DNA of 64,000 nt from the NCBI GenBank assembly GCA_028291945.1, contig JAQGNH010000389.1, positions 1-64,000 of the forward strand, written 5' to 3'. This document shows, piece after piece, positions 46,793 to 56,163 of the stretch; position 1 is the stretch's first letter; the number at the start of each line of letters is the position of its first letter. Made by a program: the position numbers and the translations under genes. Origin of the DNA: Betaproteobacteria bacterium. GTDB taxonomy: Bacteria > Pseudomonadota > Gammaproteobacteria > Burkholderiales > SG8-41. Below the pieces are notes generated by a model that saw nothing but the letters and a program-made list of their open reading frames with translations, was not told where the DNA came from and did not search any database.

Positions 46793-46864
46793 GAGGACAT
46801 CGGCGGGAGGCGTGCGGTTCGAGATCGATCGCTCCCTTTGACCCCGCATCCTACGCGCTGTAGC

Positions 46865-47413
46865 ATGCCTCGCGTGATGCGCCTAATTCTCGCCCTCGTC
46901 CTCACTCTAGCGAGCTCCATCAGCGCGGCCGCGTGCCCGCCTCTGCTCGACCTGAAGCTGCCTTCGCTGACCGAAGATGCCGCATCGCTTTGCCAGTACC
47001 AAGGCAAGGTGCTGCTGGTGGTGAACACCGCGAGCGAGTGCAGTTACACGCCGCAGTACGAGGGACTCGAAGAGCTCCATCGCCACTACAAGGACAAAGG
47101 ACTGGTGGTGATAGGGTTCCCGTCGAACGATTTCGGCGCGCAGGAGCCGGGCTCGAACAAGGAGATCGCCAAGTTCTGCGAGGTCAACTACGGCGTCTCG
47201 TTTCCTATGTTCGCCAAGTCGGCGGTCGCGAAGGGACCGATCAATCCGTTCTACGAGCGGCTCGCGCAGGCATCGAACAGCCGCCCGCGCTGGAATTTCC
47301 ACAAGTACCTCGTCGACCGCAAGGGCGAGCGGGTGCTGGCGTACGAAAGCGCAGTTACGCCGACCGATCCCAAATTCGTCAAGGCGATCGAGCGTCTGCT
47401 GGCGCAACCCTGA
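46865..47413 (+). CDS. Glutathione peroxidase family protein (Cys-type), exported
   Basis: VLLVVNTASECSYTPQYEGLEELHRHYKDKGLVVIGFPSNDFGAQEPGSNKEIAKFCEVNYGVSFPMFAK...RWNFHKYLVDRKGE. Confidence 0.95.
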   Translation: MPRVMRLILALVLTLASSISAAACPPLLDLKLPSLTEDAASLCQYQGKVLLVVNTASECSYTPQYEGLEELHRHYKDKGLVVIGFPSNDFGAQEPGSNKEIAKFCEVNYGVSFPMFAKSAVAKGPINPFYERLAQASNSRPRWNFHKYLVDRKGERVLAYESAVTPTDPKFVKAIERLLAQP

Positions 47414-47503
47414 GAAGTCATTCAAAACCCGTACGTGCTGAGCCAGGCACCAATGTGCCGCGGTCGAAGCATGAACGACGGAGTGTTTTGAGATTGCTTA
47501 CGG
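47411..47503. repeat. Short element with degenerate inverted ends (AGAAGTCATTCAAAA...TTTTGAGATTGCTTA) and internal GTCGAAG core
   Basis: Starts at the gpx stop codon; related to 56161-56762 ends and to 8690-8722. Confidence 0.6.
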
Positions 47504-47543
47504 GGAGACCGCTAGTTTGGCGCTTGCGTGCTCGCGCCCGCCT

Positions 47544-48380
47544 TCAATCGAAGAAGGCGAAAGTCCTCGTCTCGATGCTTTCGCGCGGCGGAGCTCCCGC
47601 CGGCGTTGCGGGATCGTCGAACGCGCTGTGCGCCGTGAAGCGCGAGAGCTTGCTGACGTCGGAATCGAATACCTTGAAGACCAGCGCCTCGTCACGCTCC
47701 ATCAGCGGGAAGTAGAACCACGCGTGCATCGGATCGTAGGCGATGTGATACACCTCACCCGTCCGATACTTGTAACGCCGCTCCACGCGGATGAAACCTT
47801 TCTGTGGAATGCTGCGGCCATCGCAGATGCCGAGCGGATCGATCACTACCGGACCGCGGATCGGCCGCCACATCTGCACGATCGCCCAGCGCTTTTTCAT
47901 GCGGCGCTCGGCTTCGGCATCACCCACGATTTCGCGCAGGCGTGTCGGTGCTGACTTCTCGGTGTAGTCGTTGTGCACGCCTTTGACCGTCGGCCGCGCA
48001 CCCGAAATGCGCTGCGATTCATCGTCGGTGATGCGGATGGTGTGGTCGAACACGATCACCTCCGACGCACCGGAATGCTTTTTGATCAGCGCCTGCACTT
48101 CGGGATCGTAGACGCGCTTGCGCTCCGCTTCATCGGCGAAGTCCTTCTCCTTCGTAGGGTGATCGACGAAGACGAATCCGTGAATGTCGAATTTGAACGT
48201 GTCGCGCAGCGGCCTGCCGTTGCGCACCACCATTTCGTGCAGCTCGTATTCCGGTGGGACGGCGTTCTGCTCCATCTCCGGCCAGTCGATATAGCGTATG
48301 GCCGGCTTGCCGGTCGGGACGACGTAATTGAAGCTCGCGCGTATGGTGTCGGTGGACGGTTTCTCGACGGTGATCTGCAT
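47544..48380 (-). CDS. CmcJ/NvfI family oxidoreductase-like protein
   Basis: FNYVVPTGKPAIRYIDWPEMEQN...VVRNGRPLRDTFKFDIHGFVFVDHPTKEKDFADEAERKRVYDPEVQALIKKHSGASEVIVFDHTIR...VKGVHNDYTEKSAPTRL...RWAIVQMWRPIRGPVVIDPLGICD. Confidence 0.87.
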   Translation of the reverse strand: MQITVEKPSTDTIRASFNYVVPTGKPAIRYIDWPEMEQNAVPPEYELHEMVVRNGRPLRDTFKFDIHGFVFVDHPTKEKDFADEAERKRVYDPEVQALIKKHSGASEVIVFDHTIRITDDESQRISGARPTVKGVHNDYTEKSAPTRLREIVGDAEAERRMKKRWAIVQMWRPIRGPVVIDPLGICDGRSIPQKGFIRVERRYKYRTGEVYHIAYDPMHAWFYFPLMERDEALVFKVFDSDVSKLSRFTAHSAFDDPATPAGAPPRESIETRTFAFFD

Positions 48381-48454
48381 AGCACGCTCCGCAGTGAGGG
48401 CTCGGCGCCGATGATAGCGCAGCTCTAGACCGGCTGTTCGCCGCGCAAATTTAG

Positions 48455-49411
48455 TCAGCTCTCGAGAGGTATCTTCGCGCGCGCGACCACGTCTTTCCAC
48501 TTCGCGAGCTCGGCGAGGTACTGCCTGGTGAATTCTTCGACACTTTTCTGACTCGGCTCGATGCCGAGCGCAACCAGACGTTTAGAAATTTCGGGCGAAG
48601 CGACGATCTTGTTGATTTCGATGTTGAGCCTGCGAACGATGTCGGGCGGCGTCCTGCCGGTGGTGAACACGCCAAACAAAGACTCGGCCGTGTAATCGAG
48701 CAATCCGGCTTCCTTCGCTGTCGGCAACTCCGGTAACGCCGGACTTCGCCTGGCGCCTGCGATGGCGAGCATCCGTACGCGCCCCGAATGGAGATGGGCT
48801 CCAAAGGCCAGGGGATCCATGATCGCCATGTCCGCCTCGCCCCTAACCACCGCAAGGGCAGCGTCACCGGCGCCTTTATACGTTATGTTGACGACGCGCG
48901 TGCCCGATCTGAGCTGAAATAGAACGAGCGACATGAACGTCGTGTTGCCGCCCGAGGAACCGTTGAGTTTGCCGGGATTCTTTTTCGCGAGGTCGATCAG
49001 TTCCGTCACGTTTCTTGCCGGGACTTGAGGATGCACCGCGATCACATAGGGCGACGTGCCTAATTCGGCGACCGGCTGAATGTCGCGGATCGGATCGTAC
49101 GGGACCGTTCGCCGCAGCGCAGGGATGAGCGCCACGGCGTCTCCGCTGAACAGCATCGTGTAGCCGTCCGGCGCGGCCTTTGCGAGTGCCTCGATGCCGA
49201 TGCGGCCGTCCGCACCGGGCCGATTTTCGACGATGACATTCTGGCCGAGCGCTTTTGCGAGCATAGGCGAGATCACGCGCGCCAGGGTGTCGTTCGGCCC
49301 GCCTGTCGTGAATGGCACGATCGCGCGCAGCGGCCGCTCGGGATAATCGGCGAAAGCCGCGCCGCACGAGAGCGCCGCGACGAGCATCGCGGTAATCGCT
49401 GTCGGTCTCAT
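48455..49411 (-). CDS. TTT (Bug/TctC) family substrate-binding protein
   Basis: DYPERPLRAIVPFTTGGPNDTLARVISPML...VENRPGADGRIGIEALAKAAPDGYTML. Confidence 0.94.
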   Translation of the reverse strand: MRPTAITAMLVAALSCGAAFADYPERPLRAIVPFTTGGPNDTLARVISPMLAKALGQNVIVENRPGADGRIGIEALAKAAPDGYTMLFSGDAVALIPALRRTVPYDPIRDIQPVAELGTSPYVIAVHPQVPARNVTELIDLAKKNPGKLNGSSGGNTTFMSLVLFQLRSGTRVVNITYKGAGDAALAVVRGEADMAIMDPLAFGAHLHSGRVRMLAIAGARRSPALPELPTAKEAGLLDYTAESLFGVFTTGRTPPDIVRRLNIEINKIVASPEISKRLVALGIEPSQKSVEEFTRQYLAELAKWKDVVARAKIPLES

Positions 49412-49464
49412 TGCTTTAATTTTTAAGTCCGTTCAATCAATGTCGTCAGGACGTCGTGAGAAAA

Positions 49465-49612
49465 ATGGATTCCGGCGGCAGCGCTAGAATGACAAAATAC
49501 GTCATTCCGGACCCGCGCGGCGCAAGTGATCCGGAATCCATTCAGACACTCAAAGTCAAGATGGAGTCTGGATCGTGCCCTTGCTGGCCCGTCCAGAATG
49601 ACGCTCCACGTC
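49465..49612. repeat. Dispersed ATTCCGGA repeat cluster (copy between two TTT genes)
   Basis: cgtcattccggacccgcgcggcgcaagtgatccggaatccattc...gatggagtctggatcgtgcc...ccagaatgacg. Confidence 0.75.
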
Positions 49613-49613
49613 G

Positions 49614-50594
49614 TCAGTCTACCGTTGGAATGTTCGCCTGCTTGACGATGGCTTTCCATTTCTCGATCTCTTTCCGGTACAGCGCGGAGAACTCTTCGAC
49701 GCTCTTGGGATTTGCTTCTGCGCCGAGCGCCCTCAGGCGCTCCGCCATCGACGGCACACTGATGATCTTGTTGATCGTGGTGTTGAGCTTCTGCACGGTG
49801 TCGGCCGACGTTCCCGCGGCGACATAGACGCCGAATATCGTTCCCGATTTGTAGCCGGGAAACCCGGCTTCCGTCGTCGTCGGCACGTTCGGCAACGACT
49901 TCACGCGTTTTTCTCCCGCGACTGCGAGCGCTCTGATTTTGCCCGCGGCGATCTGTCCGAGCACAGGAGACGCGTCGATGATCGCGAAATCGGCTTCGCC
50001 CGTCATCACGGCGAGCGCAGCCAATCCGGCGCCGTTATACGGAATGATCTCGAGTGTCAGCTTGTTCTGGATCTGGAACAATTCGGACGCAAGCCGGGTG
50101 CCGATGCCGCCGGAGGACGCGTTGAGCTTGCCGGGATTTTTGCGAGCGACGTCGACCAGGTCCTGAACGTTTCTCGCGGGCACGCGGGGATTGACGAGGA
50201 ACACGTACGGCGCCTGCCCCACCTCGGCAACAGGCTGGATGTCGCGCAGCGGGTCGTACGGCAGCTTGCGAAAGAGCGCCGGATTCTGCGTCGAAGCCGT
50301 CGCGCTGTAGAGGATCGTGTAGCCGTTGGGCGGCGATTTGGCGACCGCATCGATGCCGATGTTGCCGGCTGCACCCGGGCGGTTTTCGACAATGACCTGC
50401 TGCCCGAGCGCCCTGGCAATCTCGGGCGAAATCAGTCGCGCCATGCCATCGTTCGATCCGCCAGGTGCGAACGGCACGATGGCGCGGATCGCGCGCTCGG
50501 GATACTGCGCCCACGCCTTGCAAAGAGGCAACGCGAACGCGAGCAAGATTACAGGGAGCGCTGAAACGGTTTTGACGACGTTCGCAAAGCACAC
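49614..50594 (-). CDS. TTT (Bug/TctC) family substrate-binding protein
   Basis: QYPERAIRAIVPFAPGGSNDGMARLISPEI...VENRPGAAGNIGIDAVAKSPPNGYTIL. Confidence 0.94.
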   Translation of the reverse strand: MCFANVVKTVSALPVILLAFALPLCKAWAQYPERAIRAIVPFAPGGSNDGMARLISPEIARALGQQVIVENRPGAAGNIGIDAVAKSPPNGYTILYSATASTQNPALFRKLPYDPLRDIQPVAEVGQAPYVFLVNPRVPARNVQDLVDVARKNPGKLNASSGGIGTRLASELFQIQNKLTLEIIPYNGAGLAALAVMTGEADFAIIDASPVLGQIAAGKIRALAVAGEKRVKSLPNVPTTTEAGFPGYKSGTIFGVYVAAGTSADTVQKLNTTINKIISVPSMAERLRALGAEANPKSVEEFSALYRKEIEKWKAIVKQANIPTVD

Positions 50595-50629
50595 GTTGCA
50601 AACCTCTACGGCTTAGCGATCGCCACTCT

Positions 50630-51463
50630 CTAGATCGGCAGCTCGCCGCGCACGAGCACACGGTAAAGCAGACGATACTGGTCAGGATCGTAATCGAAAT
50701 GAGCGCGGTGCATCGCCGCCCTGTTATCCCAGATCAGCATATCGCCCTTGCGCCATTTGTGACGGTAGACGAACTCGGGCCGGACAGACCGTTCAAGCAG
50801 ATCGGCGAGCAGCGCCTGCGATTCCGCGGCGCCCATGCCCACAATGTTCTCAGCCTTCACCGGATGGAAGTAAAGCGCCTTGGTCCCATTTTCGGGATTC
50901 GTCCGTACCAAAGGCTGCAGCACCGGCTCCGGCTTTTGCTCGGCCTGTGCGTCGGCCGACTGCCCGGAATAGCGCGCCGACGCGCTGCCCTGGAACACGT
51001 TGACCGTCTTCATGCCCTGGATCTTCTGTCTCATCGCATCGGGCAGCGCTTCGTAGCCGGCACGCATGTTGACCACCGCCGTGTCACCGCCCGACGAGGG
51101 CAGCGCGACCGCATAAAGGCTTGTGTACTTCGGCGGCCGCACATGATTGGTGTGGTCGGTATGCCAATCCGCGCCGTGCTTCACCCGTTTGCCGGACTTA
51201 TCCGTGTGGCGGTTCGACACCTGATGCACCAGCGGACAATCGGGCAGCGCGTATTGCGTGAAATGCTGTTCCATCGGCTCACCGAACAGCGCGACCGCGG
51301 CGAGATACTGCTCGGGCGTGAAGGCCTGGTCGCGGATGACGAGCGCGACATTCTCGACGACCGCTGCGTTGAGGCGCCGCCGAGCCTCCGCGTCGATCGG
51401 CTCGCGGAGATCAATGTCCATTACCTCCGCACCGATATGCGGAGAAAGCTTTGTCACCTTCAT
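50630..51463 (-). CDS. TauD/TfdA-family Fe(II)/2OG dioxygenase (paralog of 35773-36615)
   Basis: MKVTKLSPHIGAEVMDIDLREPIDAEARRRLNAAVVENVALVIRDQ...ADWHTDHTNHVRPPKYTSLYAVALPS...KGDMLIWDNRAAMHRAHFDYDPDQYRLLYRVLVRG. Confidence 0.94.
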   Translation of the reverse strand: MKVTKLSPHIGAEVMDIDLREPIDAEARRRLNAAVVENVALVIRDQAFTPEQYLAAVALFGEPMEQHFTQYALPDCPLVHQVSNRHTDKSGKRVKHGADWHTDHTNHVRPPKYTSLYAVALPSSGGDTAVVNMRAGYEALPDAMRQKIQGMKTVNVFQGSASARYSGQSADAQAEQKPEPVLQPLVRTNPENGTKALYFHPVKAENIVGMGAAESQALLADLLERSVRPEFVYRHKWRKGDMLIWDNRAAMHRAHFDYDPDQYRLLYRVLVRGELPI

Positions 51464-51679
51464 GGTCGCCGCTCCTTCGAAGCGCGTTGGAAAAGCCGGT
51501 CCACCGAATCGTGCATGCTAGCGACGCTACCAGCATACTTTATTGCGACCGCTCGTGCGCCGCTGTGATTATGGGCTGATTAGCGATGCTTCACTTTCCT
51601 TGATTTACGCATTAGTATAAATGCGCACCGCAAAGGTCCGCGCGTGCGCCAGGCTCGATACGAATTTAAAGGGGGAGTC

Positions 51680-53356
51680 ATGAAGGGGTTAGTCGCAGCA
51701 TTACTGTGCTCGTCGTGCGGACTCGTCTCGGCTCAGACGGCCGAAGAGCTGCTGAGCGACGGAAAGAATACGGAAAACGTGCTCACGTTCGGAATGGGGT
51801 ACGGCATTCCGATGTACAGCCCGCTGCGGCAGATCAACAAGTCGAACGTCAAGCGGCTCGTCCCGATCTGGAGCACGAACCTCATGAACGAGATGGGTGA
51901 GCTGTCGCAGCCGACGATCTACAACGGTGTCATGTACGTCGTGAACGGCAACTGGACGTTCGCGCTCGACGTCGCAACCGGACAGCAGATCTGGCGCACG
52001 CCGGTCCAGTACGATCGCGCAGTGATGCGCATCGCGAATGCCGGCGCCATCATGCGCGGCCCGGCGACGCTCTATAACGGCAAGCTCTACCGCACGACCC
52101 TCGATGCGCACCTGCTGGCGCTCGACATGAAGACCGGCAAGCAGATCTGGAAGCAGAAGTTTGCCGACTTCAAGGAAGGCTACAAGGGCGTCGCGGCGCC
52201 GTTGTTCGCGAGCGGCGTGCTGATCACGGGAACGACCGGTGGCGAGAATGCGACCCGCGGATTCCTGGTCGGCTGGGACCCGGAAACAGGCAAGGAGTTG
52301 TGGCGCACCTACACGATTCCGGCGCCGGGCGAGCCCGGTCACGAGACGTGGCCGAAGACCGCCGATTCCACGCCTGACGCGTGGAAGACCGGCGGCGGAT
52401 CGACGTGGCAGAACGGATCGTACGATCCACAGCTCGATCTCGTTTACTGGGGCGTCGGCAACGCCGCGCCTTACGATCCCAAGTATCGCGGCAACGCTGA
52501 CGCGCTGTACACCAACAGCGTGCTGGCGATCCGCCCGAAGACGGGTCAGATCGTCTGGCATTATCAGTTCACGCCGAACGATATGTACGACGCGGACGGC
52601 AGCAATGAGAACGTGATCGCGGACCTGCCCGTCGGCGGCCAGACGCGCAAGGTCATCATCAACGCCAACAAGAACGGTTTCCTGTACGTGATCGACCGCA
52701 CCAACGGCAAGCTCATTGCCGCGAATCCGTTGACGCGGGTCAACTGGGCGTCGCGTGTCGACCTCGCGACGGGCCGGCCAGTACTCACCGATGTCGCCGC
52801 ACGCTTGATGGCGGGCGAAGAGGTCGAGGTCTATCCGCAGCGCGGGACGAACGCGACGCTCTTCGCGTTCAATCCAAAGAGCCGGCTCGTTTATGTCAAC
52901 ACGTGGGATCTGCCGCGCATCCAGAAATTTATTCCGTACAAATTCGAGACACTCGGCGAGCCGTCGACCGCGGTCGAAGGTAAAAGTCCGGACATCAAGC
53001 CGGAAGACGTCGTCGGCTATCACATGGCGATGAATCCGTTGACCGGCCAGACGAAATGGAAGGTCCCGATCAGGGGCATCCCGAATGCCGCGAGTGTCCT
53101 CGCGACCGATGGCAGTTTGTTGTTCACCGGGCGTCCGACGGGCGAGTTCATCGCGCTCGACGAGGACACCGGTCAGACCCTGTGGCAGTTCAAGACCGGT
53201 TCGAGCATCAATGCGCCGCCGATCACCTACACCTACAAGGGACAGCAATACGTTACCGTGCTGTCCGGCCTCGGCGGTAGCGTCATCAAACGCCTGATCG
53301 GCGACAAAATTCCAACCGGCGGTGCCGTTTGGACGTTTGCGCTGATGCCGCAGTAA
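51680..53356 (+). CDS. PQQ-dependent dehydrogenase (8-bladed propeller), exported; DxD-type
   Basis: WSTNLMNEMGELSQPTIYNGVMYVVNGNWTFALDVATGQQIW...ETGKELWRTYTIP...GGGSTWQNGSYDPQLDLVYWGVGNAAPYDP...TPNDMYDADGSNENVI... Confidence 0.93.
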   Translation: MKGLVAALLCSSCGLVSAQTAEELLSDGKNTENVLTFGMGYGIPMYSPLRQINKSNVKRLVPIWSTNLMNEMGELSQPTIYNGVMYVVNGNWTFALDVATGQQIWRTPVQYDRAVMRIANAGAIMRGPATLYNGKLYRTTLDAHLLALDMKTGKQIWKQKFADFKEGYKGVAAPLFASGVLITGTTGGENATRGFLVGWDPETGKELWRTYTIPAPGEPGHETWPKTADSTPDAWKTGGGSTWQNGSYDPQLDLVYWGVGNAAPYDPKYRGNADALYTNSVLAIRPKTGQIVWHYQFTPNDMYDADGSNENVIADLPVGGQTRKVIINANKNGFLYVIDRTNGKLIAANPLTRVNWASRVDLATGRPVLTDVAARLMAGEEVEVYPQRGTNATLFAFNPKSRLVYVNTWDLPRIQKFIPYKFETLGEPSTAVEGKSPDIKPEDVVGYHMAMNPLTGQTKWKVPIRGIPNAASVLATDGSLLFTGRPTGEFIALDEDTGQTLWQFKTGSSINAPPITYTYKGQQYVTVLSGLGGSVIKRLIGDKIPTGGAVWTFALMPQ

Positions 53357-53373
53357 GTGTGCGGCACGCAGCG

Positions 53374-53709
53374 ATGACACAAAGGCTCATTACGGCGCTC
53401 GGCTTTTTTCTGATGATCGTGGGCGCAAACGCCATCGCGCAGGACGGCGGCGCGAAGTCGTTCGCGCCCGAACAGATCAAGCGCGGCGCCGCGCTCTACG
53501 CCAAGAACTGCTCAACGTGTCACGGGGTGCGCATGAACGGCCCGGAGTGGGCAATCGATCTCCATACGTTCCCCCGCGACGAACGCGCGCGCTTTGTCGA
53601 CTCGGTGACTAACGGTAAGAACACGATGCCCGCGTGGGGGGACGTTCTGTCGGCCGACGACATCGCAGCGCTATGGACGTACGTCGTTGCCGGAGAGCCG
53701 AAAAAGTAG
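53374..53709 (+). CDS. Monoheme c-type cytochrome, likely partner of the PQQ dehydrogenase
   Basis: Signal peptide; GAALYAKNCSTCHGVRMNGPEW...MPAWGDVLSADDIAALWTYV. Confidence 0.92.
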   Translation: MTQRLITALGFFLMIVGANAIAQDGGAKSFAPEQIKRGAALYAKNCSTCHGVRMNGPEWAIDLHTFPRDERARFVDSVTNGKNTMPAWGDVLSADDIAALWTYVVAGEPKK

Positions 53710-53810
53710 CGCAGACAAGAGGTCGACCTGTTGATCGCAGGCCCGCCGCGATTACCGTGCGGCGCGACGTTACGCGAGGGACCTTTCCCGCAAATTCGAT
53801 GCAAAAACGC

Positions 53811-53908
53811 CGTCATTCCGGACGCGTCCGCAATGGACACGATCCGGAATCTACTTTGATGTTGAACGCGTTTTAAGATGGATCCTGGCTTGGTGCCAGG
53901 ATGACGTT
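53811..53908. repeat. Dispersed ATTCCGGA repeat, copy
   Basis: cgtcattccggacgcgtccgcaatggacacgatccggaatct...gatggatcctggcttggtgccaggatgacg. Confidence 0.75.
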
Positions 53909-53931
53909 GTGAGTGAGACTTGTGGGACACA

Positions 53932-54915
53932 TTAGTTCGGTTGCAGTCCGACGGCTTTCACTACCTTTGCCCATGTTGCAATCTCCCGCGCATACATCCT
54001 GGCAAATTCTTCCTGCGAGCTTCCGACCGCATCCAGTCCCTGCGCGAGCAGCAGCTTTTTGGTATCCGGTTCGAGCAATATGCGAGAGACGGTTTCCTGG
54101 ATTCTGACGGCGAGGCCTTTGTCCGTGCCGCCGGGCGCGAACAAGGCGTACCAGTTGTCGAATCCGAAGCCCGGCACGCCGGACTCGGCTATGGTCGGAT
54201 ACTCGGGCAACGCGGGCGTGCGCTTGGGACCGACGACAGCCAGCGCACGCAGCTTGCCGCTGGTGAACATCGGCCGGGTCGAAATGACGCTCGCTACCGT
54301 AACCGCAATGCGTCCGCCCACGACGTCCGTGATGCTGGGTGCAGTGCCCTTGTAAGGCACATGCGTCATCTGGATTCCGGTCATCTGGCAGAAAAGCGCC
54401 ATCGTCAAATGCTGCCCCGACCCCTGCCCTGAGCTCGAATAGAAGAGCTCGCCGGGCCGCGCTTTGGCGAAGGCAATCAGTTCCTTGACGTTTTTCACGG
54501 GTATCGACGGATGCACCACCATGACGCCAGGAGATATCGCGGCGAGCGTCACAGGAAGCAAATCCTTCATGGGATCGTACGGCAGTTTCATGATGCTCGG
54601 AATGACGGTGACCCCTGACGAGGTCGTCATGAGGGTGTATCCGTCGGGGGGCGCTCGTGCCACGATTTCGGCGGCGATTGCCCCTCCCGCACCGGGACGG
54701 TTGTCGGCTACTACAGGTTGGCCCCACGTCTGGCTCAACCTCTGAGCGATGAAGCGGCCCGTCGTATCGACGCCTCCACCTGGAGCAAGCGCGATGACCA
54801 TGCGTATCGATTTGGTGGGATACACGGGGACTTGCGCGTGCGCAATGCGTGCTGCGCAAACGCTCATCGACAGAATCACCAATGCGCTGCAGCCTCTCGC
54901 AGCAAACCTATCCAT
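53932..54915 (-). CDS. TTT (Bug/TctC) family substrate-binding protein
   Basis: VYPTKSIRMVIALAPGGGVDTTGRFIAQRL...ADNRPGAGGAIAAEIVARAPPDGYTLM; ORF could start at 54951. Confidence 0.94.
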   Translation of the reverse strand: MDRFAARGCSALVILSMSVCAARIAHAQVPVYPTKSIRMVIALAPGGGVDTTGRFIAQRLSQTWGQPVVADNRPGAGGAIAAEIVARAPPDGYTLMTTSSGVTVIPSIMKLPYDPMKDLLPVTLAAISPGVMVVHPSIPVKNVKELIAFAKARPGELFYSSSGQGSGQHLTMALFCQMTGIQMTHVPYKGTAPSITDVVGGRIAVTVASVISTRPMFTSGKLRALAVVGPKRTPALPEYPTIAESGVPGFGFDNWYALFAPGGTDKGLAVRIQETVSRILLEPDTKKLLLAQGLDAVGSSQEEFARMYAREIATWAKVVKAVGLQPN

Positions 54916-55053
54916 CATTTCTCCTCGATATGGGGTTGTCGCGCGTTGCATGCGTGCCGCGCTCGTCGCAAGTATAGTGCAGCCTTGCGTGTAGCCTCAG
55001 GTGGCGCCGCCGGCGATGCCGCTGCGCAGTGAGATGACAAGGAGTGTATTGCG

Positions 55054-56163
55054 ATGAAACAGAAAATAGAGCGGCTCGAGGTATTCGGCGTGGACATGCC
55101 CCTGGTGGGCACATTTACGAGCGGCGGTATCTCCAAGCAAACGACCAAATGCGTGGTCGTGCGCCTCACGGCATCGGACGGAACGGTGGGTATCAGCAGC
55201 GCCGAACCGTCGGCAGGAACCAAGTCGCCCGGCACCGCAGCCGAGCTGATCGTTACATTGCGGGAGCGCATCGCGCCTGCGTTTGTGGGACAGGATCCGA
55301 GCAACATCAACCGGCTGATCGACATGCTGGATAAGCTCGCTCCTACGCAACCGGGCGCAGGAGCCGCCGTGGAAATGGCGTGCGTCGACCTCGTGTCTCG
55401 CATTCACGGTGTGCCGATCTATACCTATCTCGGGGGCGCAGTGCAGGACAGCGTGCAATTCAATGGCTGGATTGGAATGCTTCCACCGGAGGAAGCAGCG
55501 GCTGAGGCGATGCGATGGCTCAAAATGGGTTTCCGCTCCGCGAAGATCAAAGTCGGCAGTGGTGTCGAAGCCGATCGCGATCGCATCGCTGCAGTTCGCG
55601 CAGCGGTCGGAAGCGCGATGAAGCTTCGCATCGACGCGAACACGCAATATGACGCTGACACGTCATTGAAGCTCTGCCGCGTGGTCAAACAATTCGACTT
55701 GCAGCTTTTCGAACAGCCGGCACCTAAGGACGATATTGCCGGATTGGCGCGGGTTCGTCGGGAAGGCGGCATTCCCGTGATGGCAGACGAAACGATCAGC
55801 GATCATCAGAGCCTTATCGCGGTGATCAAGGCGGAAGCCGCAGACTTCGTCAAATTCGGCATCAAGCAAGCCGGAGGCATTCTGCGCGCATCGCGCATGC
55901 TGGCCACGGCGGAGGCCGCGCGCCTTCCAGTTGTGATGGGGCATGGCTTCGGACTCGATCCCAGCACGATCGCCGAGATCATGCTCGCGGCGTCGTCGCG
56001 TAACGTGCTGCCCGGACTCGAATGCGTGGGTCCGCTCAAGGTGAAAGATACTGTTGCAACGACGCGCCTCGATATTTCGTCAGGCAGTCTGCCATTGCCG
56101 CCCGGACCGGGTCTTGGAATCAGCCTCGATGAAAAAAAACTCGAACAGTATCGGCTGCATTAG
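55054..56163 (+). CDS. Mandelate racemase/muconate lactonizing enzyme (enolase superfamily)
   Basis: GFRSAKIKVGSGVEADRDRIAAVRAAVGSAMKLRIDANTQYDADTSLKLCRVVKQFDLQLFEQPAPKDDIAGLARVRREGGIPVMADETISDH. Confidence 0.95.
   Translation: MKQKIERLEVFGVDMPLVGTFTSGGISKQTTKCVVVRLTASDGTVGISSAEPSAGTKSPGTAAELIVTLRERIAPAFVGQDPSNINRLIDMLDKLAPTQPGAGAAVEMACVDLVSRIHGVPIYTYLGGAVQDSVQFNGWIGMLPPEEAAAEAMRWLKMGFRSAKIKVGSGVEADRDRIAAVRAAVGSAMKLRIDANTQYDADTSLKLCRVVKQFDLQLFEQPAPKDDIAGLARVRREGGIPVMADETISDHQSLIAVIKAEAADFVKFGIKQAGGILRASRMLATAEAARLPVVMGHGFGLDPSTIAEIMLAASSRNVLPGLECVGPLKVKDTVATTRLDISSGSLPLPPGPGLGISLDEKKLEQYRLH

Noticed and set aside
51701-53380. 559-aa minus-strand ORF
   Set aside because: Antisense shadow of the PQQ dehydrogenase; no recognisable domain, Arg-rich.
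53873-54859. 328-aa minus-strand ORF overlapping a TTT gene in another frame
   Set aside because: Alternative frame of the TTT receptor with no domain signature.
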